Shown: positions 7,493 through 14,689, counted from the stretch's first letter. The stretch is 64,000 nucleotides of DNA from 12-FULL-44-12b sp964348525 (GCA_964348525.1 CAYGCY010000003.1:7048-71047); one strand, 5' to 3'. The notes: generated from the sequence alone by a model not told the origin. Made by a program: numbers and translations.

Positions 7493-7558
7493 ATAATGCA
7501 ACTAGACTCTAATAAAGTCAATGGTTTATTTGACATTAAATTAGCGTCGGAGTAATGT
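7493..7558. promoter_or_regulatory. divergent promoter pair for the 7411 gene and rny
   Basis: On the minus strand, TTGACT (7521-7516) and CATTAT (7498-7493) are 17 bp apart. On the plus strand, TTGACA (7530-7535) and TAATGT (7553-7558) are 17 bp apart. The two -35 boxes are only 8 bp apart, so the polymerases probably compete. Confidence 0.65.
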
Positions 7559-7637
7559 ACAGATGTGCCCTTAAAAAGCTGAAAATCAGAACGAAAGTAC
7601 CGGAAGTTAATCCCGAAAATCCCCTAAAAATTAAATT

Positions 7638-9167
7638 ATGTCATTACGATTAGTACTTCTCGCTGTAGCACTTTCTGCTGCGGCTGGTATTGCATTTGGT
7701 TATTTTTTGAGATGGATTATCTCTCTTGGTCGTCGTGGCTCAATGGAGCTTGATATCAAGCAAAAAATGCTTGAGGCCCAAGAAGAGGCATCTCGTGTAA
7801 AAGCAGAGGCAGAACAAACAGCTGAAGAGATTTTAGAAACTGCGAGAAAAGAAATAAAAGAAAAAGAAGAAAAAACGCTTAAATTAGAAGAGCGTCTTTT
7901 GAAGCGTGAAGAATTTTTGGATAAACGCCAGCTCGATTTGGATGCGGAAATAGAATCTGTGAAGGAAACGGCTGATGAAACAGAAAATTTGAAGAAAAAA
8001 GCCGATGTTTTGCTTCAAGAAAGACAAGAGAAGCTACAAAAAATTTCTGGACTCTCAAAAGAAGAGGCGAAAGCTGAGATTTTAAAAATTGCAGAAAAAA
8101 ATGCGGAAGATGATGTCCAAACACGTATTAGAAAAATAGAAATGGATGGTGAAGAGCAAATAAAGTCCCGAGCCAGAGATATTTTGGCTACCACCATACA
8201 GCGCTTGGCTACAGATGTACCGGCAGAACTTATGACCACTTCAGTCCCAATTCCCTCTGAAGAAATAAAAGGGAAAATTATCGGAAAGGAAGGTAGAAAT
8301 ATAAAAACTTTTGAAAGAGCAACGGGTGTTGAGGTAATAATAGACGACACCCCCGGCACCATTACCCTATCCTCTTTCGACCCCGTGAGAAGACAAATTG
8401 CAAGAGTAGCATTAGAAGAACTTATAAAAGACGGCCGTATACAGCCAGCACGCATAGAAGAAATGGTTGCGACAGCAAAAGAAGAGATACAAAAAATAAT
8501 TAAACAAAAAGGCGAGGAAGCAGCATACGAGTGTGGCGTCTTTAATATGGACCAAAGAGTGCTCGCAGTGTTGGGACGTCTTCATTTCCGTACTAGTTAC
8601 GGACAAAATGTCTTACAACATTCTATCGAGATGGCGCATATCGCAAGAATGCTTGCTGAAGAGCTCGGTGCTGACGAAAATGTAGCAAAAACTGGTGCCT
8701 TGCTTCACGACATTGGAAAAGCTTTGGACCACGAGGTACAAGGAACTCACGTGGAAATAGGGAGAAGAATTTTACAGAAATTTGGAGTAAGCGAAGAGGT
8801 GGTAAAAGCTATGCAAGCACATCATGGCGAATATCCATATGAAACTGTGGAGTCCGTAATAGTGCAGGTAGCAGACCAAATATCTGGTGGGAGACCGGGA
8901 GCAAGAAGAGACACGGCTGAAAATTATGTGAAGCGTCTGAAGGACTTGGAAGCTATTGCTCAAGAATTTAAGGGTGTAGAAAAGGCTTACGCACTACAAG
9001 CAGGTCGCGAAATACGAATTTTTGTATCTCCTGAAGAAATTTCTGATATAGACGCCAAAGAATTGGCTAGAAATATCGCCCTGAAGATAGAAAAGGAACT
9101 TAAATATCCGGGTGAAATAAAAATAACAGTAATAAGAGAGACGCGGATTACAGAATTTGCCCGATAA
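7638..9167 (+). CDS. rny: ribonuclease Y
   Basis: RNase Y is the membrane-anchored endoribonuclease that initiates mRNA decay in bacteria lacking RNase E. The 509 residues show the classic order: an N-terminal transmembrane helix (about 5-28), a long coiled coil (about 30-190), a KH domain with IIGKEGRNIKTFE (about 215-230), an HD domain with the metal-binding pair in LLHDIGKA (about 350) and a C-terminal helical part. A TTGACA/TAATGT promoter lies upstream. The 5' UTR is about 70 nt, with no Shine-Dalgarno sequence. Confidence 0.96.
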   Translation: MSLRLVLLAVALSAAAGIAFGYFLRWIISLGRRGSMELDIKQKMLEAQEEASRVKAEAEQTAEEILETARKEIKEKEEKTLKLEERLLKREEFLDKRQLDLDAEIESVKETADETENLKKKADVLLQERQEKLQKISGLSKEEAKAEILKIAEKNAEDDVQTRIRKIEMDGEEQIKSRARDILATTIQRLATDVPAELMTTSVPIPSEEIKGKIIGKEGRNIKTFERATGVEVIIDDTPGTITLSSFDPVRRQIARVALEELIKDGRIQPARIEEMVATAKEEIQKIIKQKGEEAAYECGVFNMDQRVLAVLGRLHFRTSYGQNVLQHSIEMAHIARMLAEELGADENVAKTGALLHDIGKALDHEVQGTHVEIGRRILQKFGVSEEVVKAMQAHHGEYPYETVESVIVQVADQISGGRPGARRDTAENYVKRLKDLEAIAQEFKGVEKAYALQAGREIRIFVSPEEISDIDAKELARNIALKIEKELKYPGEIKITVIRETRITEFAR

Positions 9168-9224
9168 AAGACGCTCCGAAAATTATTCCAGCGAACGCGC
9201 ATAAGTAAAACACAAAACATCACC

Positions 9225-9243
9225 CGTGAGTGTCTGAAATAGC
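9225..9243. repeat. single-arm remnant of the rod-like foldback element
   Basis: A 19-bp stretch here, starting CGTGAGTGTCTG, is identical to the 3' arm of copy B at 6645-6663. The complementary 5' arm is absent, so this looks like a decayed or half copy in the rny-HU gap. Confidence 0.5.
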
Positions 9244-9321
9244 TGTTGCTATGCTTAAATTTGGGAAAATACACAAATTGTTTACAAAAAAGTCAAGCTG
9301 TGCACTAAAAATATGGCTTGC

Positions 9322-9349
9322 TTGCGCTCTTTTTGCACGGGTCTATAAT
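9322..9349 (+). promoter_or_regulatory. HU gene promoter
   Basis: TTGCGC (9322-9327) and TATAAT (9344-9349) are 16 bp apart. The leader of about 65 nt holds a TCCGCC/GGCGGA hairpin and a TTATT-AGA-AATAA hairpin before the ATG. Confidence 0.65.
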
Positions 9350-9422
9350 TAGAGTACCTTTGATTCCGCCTCGGCGGAGTAAGGAAAGCGGGTCGTTTAT
9401 TAGAAATAATTTCAATTCCAAA

Positions 9423-9698
9423 ATGATGAATAAGGCAGGAATTGTTGATCAAGTTCACACAAAAATCGGAGGAACAAAAGTTGCTTCCGAACAAGCTGTT
9501 GAAACTATGATCGATTGCATTGTTAACACATTGAAAAAAGGTGGCGAAGTTTCTATCGCAGGACTTGGTATTTTCTCAACGAAAACCAGAGCCGCTCGCC
9601 AAGCTCGCAATCCTAGAACGGGCGCAACTATTTCAGTGCCAGCAATGCGCGTACCGAAATTTAGAGCTGCAAAAGCTTTGAAGGATGCGGTGAAATAA
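9423..9698 (+). CDS. hup: HU-family DNA-binding protein
   Basis: HU proteins are small dimeric nucleoid proteins that bend DNA. The 91 residues (or 90 from the second ATG at 9426) match the family length and start as MNKAGIVDQVHTK. The hallmark arm region GIFSTKTRAARQARNPRTG is present, followed by a proline-tipped beta arm (SVPAMRVPKFRA). The longer upstream frame was rejected because it would begin inside the promoter. The two adjacent ATGs leave a one-codon ambiguity. A strong bidirectional terminator follows. Confidence 0.93.
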   Translation: MMNKAGIVDQVHTKIGGTKVASEQAVETMIDCIVNTLKKGGEVSIAGLGIFSTKTRAARQARNPRTGATISVPAMRVPKFRAAKALKDAVK

Positions 9699-9713
9699 AA
9701 AAATCCGCTTTCC

Positions 9714-9750
9714 AAACAAAAACCCGCCTCTTATTGGCGGGTTTTTGTTT
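9714..9750. terminator. bidirectional terminator between converging genes
   Basis: AAACAAAAACCCGCC (9714-9728) pairs with GGCGGGTTTTTGTTT (9736-9750). T-runs occur on both strands, fitting the convergent HU gene and the minus-strand gene that ends at 9756. Confidence 0.85.
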
Positions 9751-9755
9751 GTCCG

Positions 9756-10493
9756 CTATCTTGGAAACTTTCTATTGTTCAGAAATAAATAATAGAGATC
9801 ATCAAACACTTTATTTTCGGAAGATGGTGGAGTGAGTGTAAAGTTTTTAAACATCAGATAGTAAGAGCTTCCAGTAAGTTCATCATATTCTTTAAGCATC
9901 GCTATAAAATCTTTGGCTGCTAAACTTCTGAAAAAAGCCGAATTCACTACCTTTTCTGGTGTCCTATTCCCTTCCGCGTCTATTTTATTCCTGTAGTTAT
10001 TGTCCAAAACGCCCATTATTAGCCATTCTATTTCCTTTACTCTAGCTAATGCTTTGGGGGACGTTTTTTCCTTTATATCTTCAATTTTTGTAAGACAGGA
10101 GGACTCGAAGTTGGCTATTTGAGAATTTAGACTTGATATCTTTGTTTGAAGAGAAGAAATAGTCCTCTTTAATGATTCATTTTCGGCCTTTAGCAGGCCT
10201 TGATCACTTTTGTATACGTCATCTTTAACCGAAGAAATAATTTGTTTGATTGCACTAATCGTTGAGGTGGCGCTAGTAGATGTGGCGGTGGTCGAGGTCG
10301 CTAGAGGCGTTAGCTCTCCATACAAAACTTTTTCTTCTACTGGCTTCGCTGGTTTCTGTGGGGCTTTTCTTATTTCCACACTCCTTACATTTGGAATTAC
10401 TTTTAAATTATTAAGCCAATTAAAAAAACTTGAATCGGCAAAAACAATACTTGGTAATAAAAATAATACGAGAGCGAAAATTTGTACTTTCAT
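9756..10493 (-). CDS. exported coiled-coil protein
   Basis: This 245-residue protein of unknown function has an N-terminal signal peptide (MKVQIFALVLFLLPSIVFA), a proline- and lysine-containing stretch, a low-complexity Thr/Ser/Ala linker (about 62-80), a coiled coil (about 95-145) and a C-terminal helical domain of about 90 residues. The layout suggests a secreted or surface protein with a flexible stalk. It faces the HU gene. The TS-rich linker resembles the tails of the 2450 and 20529 products, a recurrent feature of exported proteins here. Confidence 0.75.
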   Translation of the reverse strand: MKVQIFALVLFLLPSIVFADSSFFNWLNNLKVIPNVRSVEIRKAPQKPAKPVEEKVLYGELTPLATSTTATSTSATSTISAIKQIISSVKDDVYKSDQGLLKAENESLKRTISSLQTKISSLNSQIANFESSCLTKIEDIKEKTSPKALARVKEIEWLIMGVLDNNYRNKIDAEGNRTPEKVVNSAFFRSLAAKDFIAMLKEYDELTGSSYYLMFKNFTLTPPSSENKVFDDLYYLFLNNRKFPR

Positions 10494-10564
10494 GTTAATA
10501 CCAGTCTACAGATACAAAAAACTCTGGCAAGAAGCTAGTTTGAACGAACGAAGTGAGTCGAAGT

Positions 10565-10747
10565 GTGCGGGATGGGAGAATCTCTCCTTACAGGAGCAGT
10601 GCAGGTTTTCCATTTTCTCGAATCAAAGATTCTCGAAAATATGGAAGAACCTGTTCGATTCTCCCACGAAGCCAAGAAGTTGGCTTCTACCCTCGCAAAA
10701 CACAAAGAAAAATCAAACTAAGGGTCTGAATTTTTTCTTTGAGTTGG
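10565..10747 (-). repeat. structured element behind tRNA-Gly with copies of its 3' end
   Basis: An 18-bp sequence from the tRNA 3' end (10747-10764) is repeated exactly at 10565-10582. An inverted copy of the T-arm sits between them (10653-10665). Read on the minus strand, the stretch folds as a U-rich hairpin (10741-10702), a GAAGCCAA/TTGGCTTC hairpin (10687-10668) and a three-way junction. The junction's closing stem is formed by the inverted and direct T-arm copies. Apart from the tRNA it holds no gene and fills most of the 10494-10832 gap. Confidence 0.6.
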
Positions 10748-10818
10748 TGCGGGATGGGAGAATCGAACTCCCGCCCACAGTTTGGAAAACTGTTATTCTA
10801 CCATTAAACTAATCCCGC
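10748..10818 (-). tRNA. tRNA-Gly(TCC)
   Basis: The cloverleaf is complete: acceptor GCGGGAT/ATCCCGC, anticodon loop TTTCCAA (anticodon TCC) and T-arm GGGAGTTCGATTCTCCC. It is the only tRNA in this window whose 3' CCA is encoded (CCCGC-A-CCA). The others depend on the cca product. Confidence 0.93.
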
Positions 10819-10832
10819 TTAGATAAAGAATA

Positions 10833-11249
10833 CTATATTGCCTCGTCCAACTCTTCAACTGGTGTTAAAACGTACTCGTATCTGAAGTAATCGTTTCTAT
10901 TAAATATTTTAAAGATAGTTAAATCAAAAACACCCCCGTCTCCTGTCTTCATTCTTGTTCGTAAAACCGCCTGTGGCTCTCTACCGGAAAGTGGAGTTCC
11001 AAAATAACCTTCCTTGCCTAGTTCAGATATTTTGAAAACTCTGGTCATGTTTGCCTTTAAAAGATCTGCGTCTTCCCTTTCGGTCATTTTGTACTCTCCC
11101 GTCAAAACATCTCTTATGGCTTCCCTATTTTCAAACAAAGTGGAGCCCAAATATTCATGAAATTTTTCAATGTCTATATCTGAGGATTCATATCTTCCAC
11201 CTGCTTCATGGCCTTCGGGTGGCATTATTGGGTCTTTAAAATCCTCCAT
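10833..11249 (-). CDS. hypothetical protein
   Basis: This 138-residue soluble acidic protein matches no family I recognise. The N-terminal 35 residues look disordered (MEDFKDPIMPPEGHEAGG...). The rest is predicted to be alpha/beta, with a beta-rich C-terminal half (VFDLTIFKIFNRNDYFRYEYVL). There are no signal peptide or membrane segments. It ends 15 nt before the tRNA-Gly gene on the same strand and follows the RNHCP gene. The absence of a strong start signal keeps confidence moderate. Confidence 0.65.
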   Translation of the reverse strand: MEDFKDPIMPPEGHEAGGRYESSDIDIEKFHEYLGSTLFENREAIRDVLTGEYKMTEREDADLLKANMTRVFKISELGKEGYFGTPLSGREPQAVLRTRMKTGDGGVFDLTIFKIFNRNDYFRYEYVLTPVEELDEAI

Positions 11250-11264
11250 TTGTTCAGATTATAT

Positions 11265-11552
11265 CTACTGAGAAATTTTCTGCACCTCGTCCTGATCATC
11301 TATTGTGAGAATGGGCGCCGGTCTTTCAAAACCACAAGCCTCACATTTATGCACTACTCTGGATGATATTCCCCCTTTGGTTTCAATAGAAACAGGTTTC
11401 ATCATTCCTCTGCACACTTCTTCCCTATCACCGGGATGAATGTCTACATGTTTCGACCACAAACATTTTGGGCAGTGATTGGTATATCCATTACCTTTCA
11501 CGGCAAAACCACAATGCTCGCAGATAAAATCTTCTTTGGTACGGATAAACAT
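11265..11552 (-). CDS. RNHCP domain protein
   Basis: This 95-residue zinc-ribbon-like protein belongs to the RNHCP family, whose function is unknown. The defining order is visible: an N-terminal CEHCG, the NHCPKCLWSKHVD motif, PGDR, a single Cys in EVCRGMM and a C-terminal CEACGF pair. These probably form two zinc sites. The start was set at ATG 11552 because the longer frame upstream is merely a translation of two tRNA-Pro genes. It lies 13 nt behind the second of these and may be transcribed with them. Confidence 0.85.
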   Translation of the reverse strand: MFIRTKEDFICEHCGFAVKGNGYTNHCPKCLWSKHVDIHPGDREEVCRGMMKPVSIETKGGISSRVVHKCEACGFERPAPILTIDDQDEVQKISQ

Positions 11553-11565
11553 ATAATTATTAAGG

Positions 11566-11636
11566 TCGGGGTGCCGAGAATCGAACTCGGATCTCACGCA
11601 CCCGAAGCGTGTATACTGCCACTGTACTACACCCCG
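11566..11636 (-). tRNA. tRNA-Pro(CGG)
   Basis: Acceptor CGGGGTG/CACCCCG, anticodon arm CACGC-TTCGGGT-GCGTG (anticodon CGG) and T-arm CCGAGTTCGATTCTCGG are intact. CCA is not encoded. It lies 3 nt downstream of tRNA-Pro(TGG). Confidence 0.93.
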
Positions 11637-11639
11637 AAT

Positions 11640-11710
11640 TCGGGCCGCTGGGAATCGAACCCAGCCCTTATGCTCCCAAAGCATATATACTACCGATATA
11701 CTACGGCCCG
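11640..11710 (-). tRNA. tRNA-Pro(TGG)
   Basis: Acceptor CGGGCCG/CGGCCCG starts with the C1-G72 pair typical of bacterial tRNA-Pro. The anticodon arm is TATGC-TTTGGGA-GCATA (anticodon TGG). CCA is not encoded. It is the first gene of a tandem pair with tRNA-Pro(CGG). Confidence 0.93.
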
Positions 11711-11907
11711 TAGTAAGGCTATACAATATCATAAACCAGCCTTATCTCATTATTTATGTTTCATATTAAGACCAAGTTAAAGTATCATGGCTAATGAATG
11801 ATGTGTATTTGGTGTTTGCCGTCACACAACATGCACCCGTACGAAACCGTACGGACACATCGCTCGGGTAAAATACAAAGATGAACCTTGTGCTTTACCT
11901 CTCGCTT

Positions 11908-11979
11908 GCACCCGTGGTGAAATGGATATCACAGCAGTCTTCGGAACTGTTGTTGTGGGTTCGAGTCCTGCCGGGTGCA
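11908..11979 (+). tRNA. tRNA-Arg(TCG)
   Basis: Acceptor GCACCCG/CGGGTGC, anticodon arm GCAGT-CTTCGGA-ACTGT (anticodon TCG) and T-arm GTGGGTTCGAGTCCTGC are recognisable. CCA is not encoded. A structured element carrying altered copies of its 3' half follows immediately. Confidence 0.9.
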
Positions 11980-11990
11980 CTAGCAACTGG

Positions 11991-12121
11991 AGAAAACAAA
12001 CTTCTTTGTTTTCATCAGGACTCGAAAGCCGGAGCATGTTGCAAAGCAACAGCGAGGCGGGGTCGCGAAAATCCAGCTTCAGCCGGATTATTTGTGACCG
12101 AGTCTTGGCCAGGGTGCACCA
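11991..12121 (+). repeat. structured element behind tRNA-Arg with copies of its 3' end
   Basis: A hairpin AAAACAAA-CTTC-TTTGTTTT is followed by an inverted copy of the tRNA T-arm (12016-12026, matching 11960-11970), two internal hairpins and a degenerate direct copy of the tRNA 3' end (12099-12119, against 11962-11980). That copy is followed by an encoded CA, so it reads ...GTGCACCA. The inverted and direct copies close a three-way junction. This is the same logic as the element behind tRNA-Gly(TCC), with unrelated sequence. Confidence 0.55.
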
Positions 12122-12124
12122 GAA

Positions 12125-12195
12125 CGGGCCATCGGATAGTGGTAGTCTACGCCCATGGGGTGGGTGTGGCGGCAGTTCGATTCTGCCTGGCCCGA
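12125..12195 (+). tRNA. tRNA-Pro(GGG)
   Basis: Acceptor CGGGCCA/TGGCCCG has the C1-G72 pair of tRNA-Pro. The anticodon arm is CGCCC-ATGGGGT-GGGTG (anticodon GGG) and the T-arm is GGCAGTTCGATTCTGCC. CCA is not encoded. With the two minus-strand genes, all three common proline anticodons lie within about 630 bp. Confidence 0.88.
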
Positions 12196-12238
12196 AATAA
12201 TTTCTGTTTTTTTGTGTTTAAGATATAATCTTTCAAGC

Positions 12239-12309
12239 GCGGTCATGGTTTAGTGGTAGAACGCGTCCTTGCCAAGGACGAGATGGGAGTCCGATTCTCC
12301 CTGACCGCA
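12239..12309 (+). tRNA. tRNA-Gly(GCC)
   Basis: Acceptor GCGGTCA/TGACCGC, anticodon arm CGTCC-TTGCCAA-GGACG (anticodon GCC) and T-arm GGGAGTCCGATTCTCCC are intact. A TATAAT at 12224-12229 gives it its own promoter with almost no 5' leader. Confidence 0.93.
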
Positions 12310-12435
12310 CCGAAGAAAGAATTTCCTGTTGTCCGATTGGTGTCCCATACGAAAAGAACATTAAAATCCTAAAATATAAAAAACGGCTATACATAGGCAA
12401 AACTACACAATGAATTACAAAAAGATAAATAATCT

Positions 12436-12464
12436 TGTGGATAACCTTGGGGACATGTGTATAA
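12436..12464 (-). promoter_or_regulatory. two consensus DnaA boxes
   Basis: Reading the minus strand, TTATCCACA (12444-12436) and TTATACACA (12464-12456) both match TTATNCACA exactly. Their repeat distance is 20 bp, about two helical turns, and they lie 80 bp from a parS-like site. No gene is visible between 12310 and 12540. Confidence 0.5.
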
Positions 12465-12541
12465 AAGACATTGATTGTCCTATAGCTTTGTGTCGTAAAG
12501 TGGCCGTATATAGCCATATCCTTAAAATAGTCTCGTAATAA

Positions 12542-12557
12542 TGTTTCATGTGAAACA
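12542..12557. promoter_or_regulatory. parS-like ParB-binding site
   Basis: TGTTTCATGTGAAACA differs from the bacterial parS consensus TGTTTCACGTGAAACA at one position. It sits between an upstream ATG (12541) and the likely yraN start (12559). Further parS-like sites lie inside cca. Confidence 0.65.
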
Positions 12558-12558
12558 T

Positions 12559-12942
12559 ATGGCTACTGACAAGAAAATCATAGGAAATAAGGGGGAGGAT
12601 CTTGTCACAAGGTTTCTCATGAAACAGGGCTATAAGGTAATCCAAAGAAATTATTTAAAGCCTTGGGGTGAAATAGATATTGTGGCTAAAAATAAGGATT
12701 TTATCCACTTTATTGAGGTAAAAGCCAAAGAAATAACGGATGAAAAATATAAGAATAGCTCTTCCTACAGACCAGAGGACCATATGCACCCATGGAAAAT
12801 ACGAAGGTTCAAAAGAATTATAGAAACTTGGATTATGGAGAAAGACTATGAAGGCAACTGGCAAATAGACGTTGCCATAGCATACGTCTCTCCAAACAAA
12901 GAACTTGAGTCTGTAGATATGTTTTGGGATATCGTGTTGTAA
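12559..12942 (+). CDS. yraN: YraN family (UPF0102) nuclease-fold protein
   Basis: This is a 127-residue member of a broadly conserved family with a restriction-endonuclease-like fold, implicated in DNA processing. The usual N-terminal block GNKGEDLVTRFLMKQGYKVIQRN is followed by the catalytic-type motif GEIDIVAKN and the EVKAK segment (the D-ExK arrangement). ATG 12559 was preferred to ATG 12541 because the six extra residues (MFHVKH) are a translation of a parS-like site. cca follows after 27 nt on the same strand. Confidence 0.88.
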   Translation: MATDKKIIGNKGEDLVTRFLMKQGYKVIQRNYLKPWGEIDIVAKNKDFIHFIEVKAKEITDEKYKNSSSYRPEDHMHPWKIRRFKRIIETWIMEKDYEGNWQIDVAIAYVSPNKELESVDMFWDIVL

Positions 12943-12969
12943 GTTGTGCGTTAGAATATGCAATAGAAA

Positions 12970-14439
12970 ATGGCTACATTTCCAATACCAGAACCAGTTT
13001 CACATGTAACAAATACCCTTAAAAATGGGGGTTTTGAAGCATATCTAGTGGGCGGTTGTGTAAGAGATATGTTCCTCGGAGAAAGGCCAAAGGACTGGGA
13101 TGTGGCTACAAACGCCACCCCAGAGCAGATATCAGACTTGTTTCCCAAGACTTTTTATGAAAATAGCTATGGAACAGTTAGTGTGGTTCAAGAGGGGGTA
13201 GACGACGAAACTTTAAAGGTAATAGAGGTCACTCCGTACAGAACGGAATCTGTTTATTCTGACAAAAGACGCCCGGACGCTGTTTCTTTTGCAAAGACCA
13301 TACAGGAAGACCTATCAAGACGCGACTTCACCATAAATGCCCTTGCTTATTCAGTAGAAAAAGATGAGCTTATTGATCTGTATGACGGCAGAAAAGACCT
13401 TATTTCTGGCCACATAAAAGCAGTTGGTGACCCAAAAGAACGCTTTAGCGAGGACGCCTTAAGGATACTGCGAGGGATTAGACTCCATTCCGAGCTCGGA
13501 TTCGGGATAGAAGCAGATACTTTATCCGCAATGGCTGAAAAAGCCGATAATTTAGGCTTTATTTCAAAAGAGCGCATCCGAGATGAGTTTATAAGAATAA
13601 TAAGCTCCCCAAACCCATCCCTAGGGCTTATTTTGGCTGATAGGGTGGGGGCATTAGGGTTTGTGCTACCAGAGCTCATAGAGGCAAAGGACATCGCTCA
13701 AAACCAAGCCCACGCCTTCGATGTCTGGACCCACCTCTTGAAATCCTTAGACCACGCCGCCCATAAAAAATATCCGTTTCACGTAAGACTGGCCGCTCTT
13801 CTTCACGATATAGGTAAACCGGCCTCTAGAAGATGGTCAGAAGAAAATAAAGACTGGACGTTTTATGGTCATGAGGTAATTGGAGCCAAAATGGCTAAGA
13901 AGATAATGGAAAACCTTAAGTTTTCACGTGAAACTACCACCAAAGTGGTTGCTTTGGTGCGCTGGCATATGTTTTTTTCAGATACAGAACAAATAACCTT
14001 ATCTGCAGTAAGAAGGCTTGTGTCTAATGTGGGGAAAGACCTAGTGTGGGACCTTATGTCAGTACGCATTTGCGACAGAATAGGTACGGGAAGACCAAAA
14101 GAAAGCCCCTATAGACTTAGAAAATACCAATCTATGGTGGAGGAGGTGATGAGGGATCCTATATCAGTAGGAATGCTTGCAATAGACGGCAACGAAATAA
14201 TGAAGGTGTTTCACGAGAAACCGGGACCGCGTATAGGATATGTGTTACACGCCATTTTGAATGATGTTTTAGATGACCCAACTAAAAATACTAAGGAGGA
14301 TACTCACTCTTTGGCCGAAAAATATTTAAAACTCAGCGATTCAGAGCTAAAAAAGCTTGGCGAGATGGGGAAAACCGCTTTAAGTAAAGAAGAGGAAGAA
14401 GAAATATCTAAAATACGCTCAAAATATAAAGTTAATTAG
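12970..14439 (+). CDS. cca: CCA-adding tRNA nucleotidyltransferase, HD domain
   Basis: This class II nucleotidyltransferase adds or repairs the 3' CCA of tRNAs, which matters here because eight of the nine tRNA genes do not encode it. The 489 residues contain the nucleotidyltransferase head (YLVGGCVRDMFLG, DWDVATNA), the RRDFTINALAY motif, the arginine-rich ED..R..R segment (EDALRILRGIRLHSELGF) and a C-terminal HD domain (LLHDIGKPASR). It starts with MATFPIPEPV and follows yraN. Two parS-like sequences lie within its reading frame. Confidence 0.94.
   Translation: MATFPIPEPVSHVTNTLKNGGFEAYLVGGCVRDMFLGERPKDWDVATNATPEQISDLFPKTFYENSYGTVSVVQEGVDDETLKVIEVTPYRTESVYSDKRRPDAVSFAKTIQEDLSRRDFTINALAYSVEKDELIDLYDGRKDLISGHIKAVGDPKERFSEDALRILRGIRLHSELGFGIEADTLSAMAEKADNLGFISKERIRDEFIRIISSPNPSLGLILADRVGALGFVLPELIEAKDIAQNQAHAFDVWTHLLKSLDHAAHKKYPFHVRLAALLHDIGKPASRRWSEENKDWTFYGHEVIGAKMAKKIMENLKFSRETTTKVVALVRWHMFFSDTEQITLSAVRRLVSNVGKDLVWDLMSVRICDRIGTGRPKESPYRLRKYQSMVEEVMRDPISVGMLAIDGNEIMKVFHEKPGPRIGYVLHAILNDVLDDPTKNTKEDTHSLAEKYLKLSDSELKKLGEMGKTALSKEEEEEISKIRSKYKVN
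13920..13935. promoter_or_regulatory. parS-like site inside cca
   Basis: The 13-bp core TTTCACGTGAAAC matches the parS consensus exactly. The outer bases differ, giving 13 of 16 overall. It is intragenic, which is normal for parS sites in other bacteria. Confidence 0.5.
14207..14222. promoter_or_regulatory. parS-like site inside cca
   Basis: TGTTTCACGAGAAACC matches the parS consensus at 14 of 16 positions. It lies 287 bp from the previous site and 1.7 kb from the site before yraN. Confidence 0.4.
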
Positions 14440-14454
14440 TAGACACTCACAATA

Positions 14455-14660
14455 TAAAAACAAAGAACGCCCAGACGAGAGCGTCTTGGCGTTCAGTGGT
14501 TTATATCCATGGGAACAATCGTGCACTCCCACCGTGGTGTTTAATAAGTTTGAGAGGGCTTGTGCCTTTTGCTTCTTTGGATCATAAAGAACTACTGCCA
14601 GACGATCTTCGAGGGAAGATATGGGTCTCGGTTCCTGTCTGGCGCCTGCAAGTATCTTAT
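14455..14660 (-). ncRNA. candidate structured small RNA, alternatively a short ORF
   Basis: On the minus strand, a possible promoter (ATGACA about 16 bp from TAAGAT, near 14661-14682) precedes about 190 nt that is richer in G+C than its surroundings. It holds a long hairpin closed by GCCAGAC/GTCTGGC with an inner ATCTTC/GAAGAT, and a second hairpin around GTGGGA/TCCCAT. It ends in a strong terminator (14489-14466) followed by a T-rich stretch. An 84-codon frame spans it, but its stop lies beyond the terminator, which argues for RNA. It does not match the core motifs of tmRNA, SRP RNA or RNase P RNA. Confidence 0.4.
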
Positions 14661-14680
14661 TACTAAAAGACAAATTGTCA

Positions 14681-14689
14681 TGTGGATAA
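14681..14689 (-). promoter_or_regulatory. consensus DnaA box
   Basis: The minus strand reads TTATCCACA, a perfect DnaA box. It lies just upstream of the promoter proposed for the candidate small RNA and flanks the parS-like cluster on the side opposite the boxes at 12436-12464. Confidence 0.4.

Noticed and set aside
11553..11732. N-terminal extension of the RNHCP gene
   Set aside because: The extra 60 residues are translated from the two tRNA-Pro genes. The family begins at the ATG at 11552.
11881..12228. Two overlapping plus-strand ORFs of 92 and 115 codons
   Set aside because: They translate tRNA-Arg, the structured element behind it and tRNA-Pro(GGG). Long frames here reflect G+C-rich RNA genes.
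12541..12558. MFHVKH as the N-terminus of YraN
   Set aside because: These codons are a parS-like palindrome, and family members begin near the MATDKK position. I could not exclude it completely.
12996..13011. Fourth parS-like site
   Set aside because: Only 13 of 16 positions match and the central CACATG breaks the perfect core, so it is not listed as a feature.
14419..14673. 84-codon minus-strand ORF
   Set aside because: It reads through a strong terminator and into the end of cca. The interval is better described as a candidate RNA, though a protein cannot be ruled out.
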